Notes under the pieces: model-generated | The model's input: the letters and a program-made list of their open reading frames with translations, nothing else | Database searches by the model: none | Told to the model about the DNA's origin: nothing | Part shown: one piece after another, positions 25,552-33,477 of the stretch | How positions within the stretch are numbered: position 1 is the first letter of the stretch | Layout: every line of letters begins with the position of its first letter | Origin: DASYTH01 sp035942955 | GTDB taxonomy: Bacteria > Actinomycetota > Actinomycetes > Mycobacteriales > Pseudonocardiaceae | Direction: 5' to 3' | NCBI RefSeq assembly: GCF_035942955.1 | Contig: NZ_DASZCQ010000160.1 | Coordinates: forward strand, 27,817 to 91,816 | DNA: 64,000 nucleotides | Position numbers and translations under genes: made by a program

Positions 25552-27912
25552 TCAGCGCGGCAGGCAGGCCGGTCCGGCCGATGGTTCGGAGGGAGTGGTC
25601 ACGCCGAGCGCGATCACGACGTAGCAGGCGGATGGCAGCGGATCGAGGTCCGGGAAGCTGACGATGGCGCTGGGCACCGAATCGAGCAACTGTCCATTGC
25701 GGAGGATGACGAACGAGGTCAGTCCAGGCAGCTCGCGGGATTCGGGCGGCCAGGACAGCGTGACCCGCCCATCCGCGGTGTCGATCCGCACCGGCACCTT
25801 GTGGTCGGTACCGGGGAGCGTGGTCGTGGTGGGGGGCGGGGTGATCCGATCGGTGGAGTCGCGCTGGCCGACCCAGATTCCCACGCCGATGCCCAGAGCG
25901 GCGACCAGCCCGGCGATGGCGGTCAGCACCAGCCAGCGCCGCCGGGCCCGCCGGCGGTCCGGCGGCTCGGCGGGACGGGGATGCGGCGGATGGGCGCTGA
26001 TCTCGGTCGGCGTCACTCCGGAGTGGACGGTGGCGTGCGGGTCGACCGGCTGCGGCGCCACGTCGGGGGAGCTCAGCCAGGGCGGTTCCGCCGGCACGGC
26101 GATGCGCACGGTGCTCTCCGCGTCGATGACCGGGACCGGTTGAGCCGGTCCCGTCAGCAGGAGCTCCCTTGCCAGGTCGCTGAGCACCTCGGAGGCTTCG
26201 AGCGCGGTGGGGCGTCCGCGCGGATCCTTGGCCAGGCACGCCGCGAGAAACGACCACGCCGCCTCGGGCAGGTCCGGCGGGCGGGGCGGCGTGCGCAGCT
26301 GGTGCTGCCGGAGGATGTCCTCCGTGCTGCCGGCGAACGGGCGGTGTCCGGCCAGCACCTCGTACGTGGTGATGCCCAGCGCGTAGATGTCGCTGGCCGG
26401 GGTCGGCGACTCCCGGTTGACCAGCTCGGGTGCGATGTAGGGCGGTGAGCCGGGCAGATAGCCGAGTTGGGTGACCGGGGCTCCGTCGACCGCCTTCACC
26501 AGACCGAAATCGGTGAGCAGTGCCCGAGTCCGGCCATTCTGCTCGCACACCAGGATGTTCGCCGGCTTGAGGTCGCGATGGACGACGCCGCTCGCGTGCA
26601 CGGCGGTCAGCCCGGAGGCGACCTCGGACAGCAGCCGCAGGCCCTCGGCCCGGTCGAGCTCCCCGGCCACCAGCAGCCGCCGCAGGTCGGTGCCCTCGAC
26701 CAGGTCCATGATGACGGCCGCTTCGCCCTTGCCCTTGGCGATGTAGAGGTCACGCACCCGCACCAGGTGCGGGTGGTCCAGGTCCTGCACCACCGATGCC
26801 TCGCGCACCAGCCGCATCAGGCTGTCGGGATCGGTGACCAGGTCCGGACGCAGCAGCTTGGCGGCCACGAGCATCCCGTCGGCTCGCCGCCGAGCCCGCC
26901 ACACGGTGCCCATGCCGCCCTCGCCGATCCTCGCCAGCAGCTCGTACTCGCCGCCCAGCGATCGCGGAAGTTCGGCGCCACGGTGCTCCGAGGGCACGGT
27001 GCTCCGGACGTCTATTGTGGACTGCGGATCCCGCAGGTGCTTGGCGAAAGCGGCCACCGACGGTGGTCGGGAGCCCGGTTCGCTGGACAGCGCCCACCGC
27101 AACGCGGTGGTGAACTTCGCCGCGGCCTCGGGCAACTGGCCCACCGGGCTCTGCCCGGCGAACAGCACCCGCTCGGCCCGGCTGCCGGAGAACGGTGGCC
27201 GGCCGCTGAGCAGGGTCCACAGCGTGGAGGCCAAGGCGTAGACCTCGCCGGCCGGCGTCCAGTCCTGCCCGGCGAGCTGCTCCGGTGGCTCGTGGCCGGT
27301 GCCCTCCGTGGTGGCCGCGGCAATCTCGGCGAGCGCCGGCAGCAGCGGGCAGTCCAGCACGACGTGGCCGGTGGGCTGACGCAGCAGCGCGGCCGGGCTG
27401 ATCGCCTGATGGACGGTGTCGTTGCGATGCAACAACTCCAGCCCGCTCGCGGCAGCCAGGACGGCCTGCAGCGCCTCGGCGACGGGGAGCGGCCCGCGGG
27501 CGGCGAGCTCGTCGGCGAGCGACCGTCCTCGTCGAGCGGTGACCAGAACCGGGCGGCCGCCGGCATCCCGATCATGGTGCAGTAGCGGAAGAACGAAGGG
27601 GTTGCGGCTGACGGCGAGCACATTGTCCAGTGCCGCGGCCTCGTCCCGAACGCGCCGCAGCTGCGTCCGGTCCAGCTTGGCCACGACGACTCGCACGGTG
27701 ACTTCGGTTCCGTCGTCCCGGATCGCCGGAGCGACCGCGAACAACCCGTCGTCGGTTGGTTCGCTCAACAGGCGGTAGCCGTCAAGCGGTCCGGCGGCCA
27801 CTCCTGCGCCACCCCCACGAGAAAACGTCGATCTACCAACGCCGAACACATCACGCACGGCGTGCGGGCCGTTACACAGTACCCGCGGCCGGTGGTCGAT
27901 CGTCGCGGTCAT
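25552..27912 (-). CDS. tandem pseudokinase-kinase membrane Ser/Thr protein kinase with FN3-like domain
   Basis: 786 residues. Residues ~44-300 form a kinase-like domain in which the catalytic loop reads HQAISPAALL instead of HRDLKPxN and no glycine loop is seen, so it is a pseudokinase. Residues ~322-590 are a complete Hanks-type kinase: IGEGGMGTVW, VAAK, HRDLKPAN (~445), DFGLVK, APE. One membrane helix (LVLTAIAGLVAALGIGVGIWVG, ~660-685) leads to an external domain with FN3-like strands (GRVTLSWPPES...SFVILRNG). Start overlaps the ATPase stop (ATGA). Likely regulates the secretion apparatus by phosphorylation. Confidence 0.9.
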   Translation of the reverse strand: MTATIDHRPRVLCNGPHAVRDVFGVGRSTFSRGGGAGVAAGPLDGYRLLSEPTDDGLFAVAPAIRDDGTEVTVRVVVAKLDRTQLRRVRDEAAALDNVLAVSRNPFVLPLLHHDRDAGGRPVLVTARRGRSLADELAARGPLPVAEALQAVLAAASGLELLHRNDTVHQAISPAALLRQPTGHVVLDCPLLPALAEIAAATTEGTGHEPPEQLAGQDWTPAGEVYALASTLWTLLSGRPPFSGSRAERVLFAGQSPVGQLPEAAAKFTTALRWALSSEPGSRPPSVAAFAKHLRDPQSTIDVRSTVPSEHRGAELPRSLGGEYELLARIGEGGMGTVWRARRRADGMLVAAKLLRPDLVTDPDSLMRLVREASVVQDLDHPHLVRVRDLYIAKGKGEAAVIMDLVEGTDLRRLLVAGELDRAEGLRLLSEVASGLTAVHASGVVHRDLKPANILVCEQNGRTRALLTDFGLVKAVDGAPVTQLGYLPGSPPYIAPELVNRESPTPASDIYALGITTYEVLAGHRPFAGSTEDILRQHQLRTPPRPPDLPEAAWSFLAACLAKDPRGRPTALEASEVLSDLARELLLTGPAQPVPVIDAESTVRIAVPAEPPWLSSPDVAPQPVDPHATVHSGVTPTEISAHPPHPRPAEPPDRRRARRRWLVLTAIAGLVAALGIGVGIWVGQRDSTDRITPPPTTTTLPGTDHKVPVRIDTADGRVTLSWPPESRELPGLTSFVILRNGQLLDSVPSAIVSFPDLDPLPSACYVVIALGVTTPSEPSAGPACLPR

Positions 27913-30900
27913 CGGGCATCACCCGGCCCACCAACCAGGTCCTCGGTCAGGTGCAGCGGCACCTGCGCCAACGTAGCCTGTCCACGAAGCACCAGTAGAC
28001 CGCGCCCGGGTGGCCAGCCGCCCGCCATGGACCGGGACAGCCGCACGTCGAAGACCTCGCCGGCGAGATGGCTCGCCGGGTTGAGCAGCAGCCCGCTGCG
28101 CGCCCGGCGGGCCTGGGCCAGCCACCCGCGATACCGGTTGATCAACAGGTCGTCGGTCGTGGCCGCCGCCACGAGCACCGACCCGGTCTCCCGTGCCTCG
28201 AGGAGGAAACGTTCCAACGCCTCGCCCAGCGCAAGCTCGTCGACCAGCTCGCCGTCGTCAACGACCACGGCGACCGGACCGCCGGCGGACAGGACCAGAT
28301 CGTCGAACTCCGCCGGGGCCGCGCCGGTGGTCACGCCGAGCACACCGGCCAGGTCGGCCACCTGCCGCAGCGGCGACGGCCGCGGTGTCACCAGCACGAC
28401 CGGAAGCCGGCCGTCGGGACGGCCGGCAAGGCCGTGCACGATGGTGGCCAGCGTGCTGGACCGTCCCGATCGGCCAGGACCGGCGACGACGAACGTTCCA
28501 CCGACCTCGGCGAGATCGACGTCGACCGGGCCCGCGTGGTCTCCGCCGACGGCCGGAGTGCAGACGGTGGCGGCCGGCGACCGGGTGGCTCCCCTGAGCG
28601 CCTCGGCCTCGGCGATGGAGATCCGGTCCGGCAGCGGATCTATGCGGTGCGGCAACAACGCCGGGTCCAGGTCGTCCGCAGCGGCGCGCAGGCGTGCGGC
28701 GAGCCCGGCCAGCGCCCGGATCTGTGCGGCCCCGGACGGGTCTGCGTCGAGGAGCGGGAGCTGGACCTCCTCTCCGGCGGCCGTCCAGATCGCCCGGCCC
28801 GCCGGCATCCGGGCCGGCACGGCCCGCGGCGAAAGCCCGAAGACCGCGACGTCGTCCCGATCCGCCTGGCGCAGCACCAACCGGTGCTCGATGGCGGTGG
28901 CGATCCGTGGTCCGAACGCGGTGCGGTCCGTGCTCAGCACCGTCACCAGCCCGACGGCCGGTCCCCGGCGCAGCAGTCCCTCCAGCAGCTCCACCAGGCG
29001 GCCGCCGTCGTGCTCGTCGAAGGCGGATCGGAATCCCTCCAACCGATCCAGCAGCAGGATCAGGTAGGGCAACCGGTCCGCCGGCGCGGCGGCCCGGCGT
29101 TGCTCGGCAAGACCGCTGTACCCGCCGGCCAGCACGCGTTGCCGGCGGCGCACCTCACCGTCCAGCCAGTCCAGCAGGCGCGCCACCCGCATCGAGTCCT
29201 CGGCATCCACAATGGCGCCGCTGTGCGGCAGCTCGGCGAGCGGCGCCAGGGCCCGATTGCCGCAGTCCAGGCCGTAGATGTGCACGGTGTCCGGTCCGGT
29301 GGCCGCGCACAGGCCGGCGGCGATGGCGCGCAACGCGGTGGAGCGACCGGTCCGCACCGTGCCACCCACTGCGATCGGCCCGGTCCGCTCGAGATCGAGC
29401 TCGAAGGCGTCCTGTGCCTGCGCGGTGGGCCGATCGACGAGTCCTAATAGGACACAGAGCGGCGGCCGTTGGGAACCCGGCGAGAGTTCCGCGGTGACGA
29501 CGTCGGGCAGCGGCGGCAGCCACGGGCGCCGCGGACTGCTCAGGCCCAGCTGCCGCGCGGCCACTCGGCTCGCGGCCACGAGGGCGGTCAGATCGGTGTG
29601 CCCATCGGCGTCCACGTCGGCGGCCGCGCTCGCGCCCGCCCTGGGCGAGCGGCCGAGCTCCGTCGTCCGCCGGGGGCGCACGGACACCGGCTCCGGGCCC
29701 GGCGACTCGGCATCGGCGGCCCTGGGCCAGCCGACCCGGGCGGCCTGGAAGGCAGTCAGGTCGCCGTGGCCGGTGCGCAGGTATGCCCGGCCCGGTTGAC
29801 GCGAGGTGATGCGGGCGGCATCCGGTGCGTCGATCACGTCCACCGACTCGCTCTCCGCGGTGACCCGCAAGCAGATCCTCAGGTTGAGGTTGGCCCGCAG
29901 GTCGGCGGTCACCACGCCGCCCGGACGCTGGGTGGCGAGCACCACGTGCACGCCGAGGCTTCGGCCGCGCATGCCGATGCCCACCACGCCCGGAACGAAC
30001 TCCGGGACCTCCTCGATCAGCGAGGCGAACTCGTCCACCACGATCACCAGCCGGGGCAACCGGTCTCCGGTGCGGGCCCAGTAGTCGTCGATGTCCTTCG
30101 CCTCGGCGTCGGCGAGCAGCTTCTCCCGGCGGCGGAGCTCGGCCGACAGCGAGTCCAGCGCGCGGCCGACCAGGTGCCCGTCGAGGTCGGTGATCAACCC
30201 GACGCAGTGTGGAAGCTCCGCGCAGGCGGCGAATGCGCTCCCGCCCTTGTAGTCGACCAGGACGAAGGTCAGCGCGTCGGGCATGTTGCGCACGGCCAGC
30301 GACGCGATCAGGGTCTGCAGCAGCTCGGATTTCCCGGCGCCCGACGTGCCGGCGATCAGCGCGTGCGGGCCGTCCCGGCGAAGGTCGACGGTGAGCGGCC
30401 CGGACGGGCCGACGCCAAGCACGGCCGTGGTGGACCGGCCCTCGGGTGAGCCCGCCCACGCCGCGCGGACCAGCTCGCCGTCGGTCTCCCGGCCCGAGAT
30501 CGCCAGCCCGGCCAGCTCGGTGAACCGGACCCGCTCCGGCAGCGCCTCCGCACCCGCGGGCACGCCGAGCGTGTCGAGCGGCGCCAGCGCCAGCGCCATC
30601 CGCATGGCGTGGCCCGGCTCGAGGCCGTCCACCAGGAGGTCCTCGATGACCGGCAGGTCGGCGCGACGCAGCCGGGCCCGGCTTCCGGACGGGCTGGTCA
30701 GCACGGCGGTCGCGCCGCATTCCGCCGGCAGCGCCGTCTCGTCGTCATCCAGGCAGAGGGCGTACACACCGGCGGTGGGCCCGTCGGCCAGCAGCTCGGC
30801 CAGCCCGGGCAGTCCGCGCATCCGCCGGGCGCCGTCCACGACGACGAGGAACTCCCGGCCGGCCGAGCGTCCCGTGCGCAGCGAGGAGCGTTGCCGCACA

Positions 30901-32351
30901 AGGCGTTCCGCGACCAGTGCGCGCAGTTCGGACAGCCTCGACTCGGCCTGGGCGCCGTCCGTGGCGACCAGGCGAGAGCTGCCGAACGTCGGGCCGGACG
31001 GCCGGGTGTGCGGCAGCCAGGTCGCCCATTCCCAGTCAGCGGATTCGTCCTGCCCGGTGATGACGACGACGCCCAGGTCCCGCGGCGCGTGCAGCCCGCC
31101 CGCCTGGGTCACGACTGCCCGCGCGGCGGCGAGCAGGCCACGGCGTTCCCCGGCCATGCCGAGGACTCCGACCCGGCGCAGCTCGACCGTCGCGGGAACG
31201 TCGCGCACGGTGGGCACCGCGGGCAACTCGGCCGAGCCACCGCGGGGTTGCGGATAGCGGGGATCGAACCGCAGCCGCAGCTCGGCCTGCCGGTCGTGCA
31301 AGCCCAGCCGCAGCCGAAGGAAGTCGGGATCGCTCGGGCGCCTTTCCCATAGCCGTGCGGATGGTGCGCACGCGGCAGCGGCGACCCAGGACGGATCGGG
31401 GTGGACGGCACGCGCCCGGCGCTCGTCCGCGGCGCACGCGGCGGCGAGTGCGCCGCGGAACGTCTCGAGCGCCAGGTCGTACTCCTTCTTCCGCGCCGCG
31501 TACTCCCGGCGCCCCGAACGCCGGTCCCCGATCAGGTTGGCCAGCACCATGACCGGGCTGAGCAGCATGATCAGCAGGAAGTAGCCGGCGTTGGGCAGCA
31601 GGACGTACAGCCCCCCGCCGAACAGCAGCGGCAGCAGCACGGCGATCCACGGGAACCGGAAACCGCTGGGCTTGTCCGGTTCCACCGGCACCAGCAGCGC
31701 GTGGGGCGGCTCCGGCATGGAGATCCGCGGCGGCCGGTTGAACCAGCGCGTACCGTTTCCCGGTTCGGCCGTGACGTCCGCGTCCGCAAGCACCGTCGGG
31801 CGCAGGCCGAGCACCGTCTCGCCCAGGCCGGCCACGTCGCCGACGGCGAGCCGGGCCGGTTCGGTCAGCCGCCATCCCTGCCAGCGGATTCCGTTGTGGG
31901 AGTTGGCATCCGCCAGCCATACGACACCGTCCGCGCCGACCGAGATCGTGGCGTGGACACGGCTGACCTCCGGATCGGCAATCGCCAGGTCGGCCTCCGG
32001 TCCGCGGCCCAACCGCAGTTCGGTGCCGGGATACAGCAGGCGGCTCGGTCCGCCATGCAGGCCGCCGACGACCGAGATCTCCGGAATCTCCCCACTGGTC
32101 ACGCCGTGGCCGGAGGTCAGCAGCGGTTGGCCGACCCCGACCACGGCGCCGTTGGCGAGTCCCGAATCCGCCACCGACACGTCACCCGGTACCGGCATGG
32201 TCCCCAGATACAGGGGACCGGCGGCCCGGTCGCCGAGGTGCTCGGCCAGAGCCGCGGTCAGGTCCGCGATGCGGTGGGACGGTGCGGCCGTGACGACCAC
32301 CGGACGCGACACGCCGTCCGGGCCGACACAGACCAGCTCGATCTCGGTCAT
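27909..32351 (-). CDS. FHA-containing FtsK/SpoIIIE (EssC/EccC-type) type VII secretion ATPase
   Basis: 1480 residues. An N-terminal ubiquitin-like stretch is followed by an FHA domain (LRLGRGPEADLAIADPEVSRVHATI). Two membrane helices lie at ~215-260 (FPWIAVLLPLLFGGGLYVLL). Three FtsK-like ATPase domains follow. The first has an intact Walker A (AGTSGAGKSELLQ, ~667) and IVVDEFASLIEE. The second (GTVRTGRSTAL, ~1000) and third (GPGRSGRSSTL, ~1295) carry Arg in place of the Walker Lys. This is the motor of an ESX-like system. The FHA plus neighbouring kinase suggests phospho-dependent control. Confidence 0.92.
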   Translation of the reverse strand: MTEIELVCVGPDGVSRPVVVTAAPSHRIADLTAALAEHLGDRAAGPLYLGTMPVPGDVSVADSGLANGAVVGVGQPLLTSGHGVTSGEIPEISVVGGLHGGPSRLLYPGTELRLGRGPEADLAIADPEVSRVHATISVGADGVVWLADANSHNGIRWQGWRLTEPARLAVGDVAGLGETVLGLRPTVLADADVTAEPGNGTRWFNRPPRISMPEPPHALLVPVEPDKPSGFRFPWIAVLLPLLFGGGLYVLLPNAGYFLLIMLLSPVMVLANLIGDRRSGRREYAARKKEYDLALETFRGALAAACAADERRARAVHPDPSWVAAAACAPSARLWERRPSDPDFLRLRLGLHDRQAELRLRFDPRYPQPRGGSAELPAVPTVRDVPATVELRRVGVLGMAGERRGLLAAARAVVTQAGGLHAPRDLGVVVITGQDESADWEWATWLPHTRPSGPTFGSSRLVATDGAQAESRLSELRALVAERLVRQRSSLRTGRSAGREFLVVVDGARRMRGLPGLAELLADGPTAGVYALCLDDDETALPAECGATAVLTSPSGSRARLRRADLPVIEDLLVDGLEPGHAMRMALALAPLDTLGVPAGAEALPERVRFTELAGLAISGRETDGELVRAAWAGSPEGRSTTAVLGVGPSGPLTVDLRRDGPHALIAGTSGAGKSELLQTLIASLAVRNMPDALTFVLVDYKGGSAFAACAELPHCVGLITDLDGHLVGRALDSLSAELRRREKLLADAEAKDIDDYWARTGDRLPRLVIVVDEFASLIEEVPEFVPGVVGIGMRGRSLGVHVVLATQRPGGVVTADLRANLNLRICLRVTAESESVDVIDAPDAARITSRQPGRAYLRTGHGDLTAFQAARVGWPRAADAESPGPEPVSVRPRRTTELGRSPRAGASAAADVDADGHTDLTALVAASRVAARQLGLSSPRRPWLPPLPDVVTAELSPGSQRPPLCVLLGLVDRPTAQAQDAFELDLERTGPIAVGGTVRTGRSTALRAIAAGLCAATGPDTVHIYGLDCGNRALAPLAELPHSGAIVDAEDSMRVARLLDWLDGEVRRRQRVLAGGYSGLAEQRRAAAPADRLPYLILLLDRLEGFRSAFDEHDGGRLVELLEGLLRRGPAVGLVTVLSTDRTAFGPRIATAIEHRLVLRQADRDDVAVFGLSPRAVPARMPAGRAIWTAAGEEVQLPLLDADPSGAAQIRALAGLAARLRAAADDLDPALLPHRIDPLPDRISIAEAEALRGATRSPAATVCTPAVGGDHAGPVDVDLAEVGGTFVVAGPGRSGRSSTLATIVHGLAGRPDGRLPVVLVTPRPSPLRQVADLAGVLGVTTGAAPAEFDDLVLSAGGPVAVVVDDGELVDELALGEALERFLLEARETGSVLVAAATTDDLLINRYRGWLAQARRARSGLLLNPASHLAGEVFDVRLSRSMAGGWPPGRGLLVLRGQATLAQVPLHLTEDLVGGPGDAR

Positions 32352-32356
32352 GGCCG

Positions 32357-32617
32357 TCAGTGGTTGGCGGCCTGGTCGATCAGGTGCTTGCGCCGGTCGA
32401 CCTCCTGCGCCGCGCGGCTGAGCTCATCGGCCAGGTTGCGCAGCGCCGGGTTGAACTCGCTCTCCCACGCCTGCCGGAACCGGTCCGCGGCCGCGCCGGT
32501 CCAGGTGGTGGTGTTGATCAGCGTGGTGAGGGCGCGCTGCAGGTCGGTGACCTCCCCACCGCACACGCCCAAGCGGCGGGACAGCGTCTCCAGCTCGGCC
32601 AGCTCCGCCTTGATCAT
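32357..32617 (-). CDS. WXG100-family protein
   Basis: 86 residues, two-helix hairpin. The turn motif is WTG in TTTWTGAAADRFRQAWESEF; no signal peptide. GAGGAG 5 nt before ATG 32617. It ends 5 bp before the ATPase gene, the usual WXG100-ATPase pairing of type VII systems. A likely secreted substrate or signal that binds the third ATPase domain. Confidence 0.88.
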   Translation of the reverse strand: MIKAELAELETLSRRLGVCGGEVTDLQRALTTLINTTTWTGAAADRFRQAWESEFNPALRNLADELSRAAQEVDRRKHLIDQAANH

Positions 32618-32698
32618 GGCAGCTCCTCGGGTCGATTCGTTCCGGTCGGCTCGACGCTAAGAGGCTTGCGCCGCAATGGAAATGGGAAGCCCTGCCCA

Positions 32699-33370
32699 CT
32701 ACCTGCCCGGCAGCAGCCGGAGATCGCCGGAGTTGATCAGCCGGCTAGTCAGTGCGTATTCGGCCAGGTTGCTCAGCGCGTTCGGGCCCGTCATGGCGGG
32801 CACACCGGCCTTGTCGAGCCGGCTGCGCAGGTACTCGATCCGCTTCACGAGCGTGGTTCTAGCCCACCCCAACCGTTTGGCGGCCGCCTCGTACGAGCGC
32901 GGGTGCGGGTCGTACCGGTCGCCTTCCTCCAGGTAGCCGGCGAACAGGGCGATCAGCGCCAGCCGGTCCTGCTGTGTGATCGTCACGTCCTGGCCGATCG
33001 TGGTGGGCACGCCGTCGACCGGTAGCTCGACCTGCGGTGTCCGGCGCTCCGGCGCGTCCACGCGGAGCAGGTACGGCTTGGGCCGGCTGCCCTGCACCAG
33101 AACACGCATGCGGCCTTCCAGGGCGAATTTTCGGCCCGGCGCGAGCACGCTGCGGATCCCGTGCGTGTCGACCACTTCCAACATGCGAGTAGAGCTCACG
33201 TTCACCAGAAACCACGTTCCGTTGTCGGACCGGATGATGCCGGCCGTGCGGGAAATCGCGGCGTCGTCCGGGGCCAGGCAGTGCGTGCACTGCGTGGACC
33301 TGCCGAAACTGAACTCGTGTCCAATCTGGAGGACATATTTGTCCATTTCCGCGTGGACCGTCACGCTCAT
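32699..33370 (-). CDS. FHA-domain protein with C-terminal HTH-like region
   Basis: 223 residues. FHA-like N-terminus with FSFGRSTQCTHCLAPDDAAI-SRTAG, keeping the Ser/Arg-type phosphopeptide-binding residues. The C-terminus (SYEAAAKRLGWARTTLVKRIEYLRSRL) looks like a winged helix. Possibly a phosphothreonine-responsive regulator of the secretion genes. It is the first gene of the minus-strand run, 81 bp before the WXG100 gene, and divergent from the PASTA gene across a 107-bp promoter region. The annotated ATG 33370 has a poor ribosome-binding site; GTG 33364 is an alternative. Confidence 0.8.
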   Translation of the reverse strand: MSVTVHAEMDKYVLQIGHEFSFGRSTQCTHCLAPDDAAISRTAGIIRSDNGTWFLVNVSSTRMLEVVDTHGIRSVLAPGRKFALEGRMRVLVQGSRPKPYLLRVDAPERRTPQVELPVDGVPTTIGQDVTITQQDRLALIALFAGYLEEGDRYDPHPRSYEAAAKRLGWARTTLVKRIEYLRSRLDKAGVPAMTGPNALSNLAEYALTSRLINSGDLRLLPGR

Positions 33371-33477
33371 GCTCCGGTTACTCCTCGTCCAGTTGGGAAG
33401 CGCTCCCTAGTTACACCCCCGCAACGGCTTTTGTATTCTGCCGGACGTCTTCCGCCGCCGAGGCACAGGAGTAAGAC

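Noticed and set aside
26467..27585. 372-codon plus-strand frame
   Set aside because: Antisense shadow of the kinase gene with His/Gln/Arg-rich composition.
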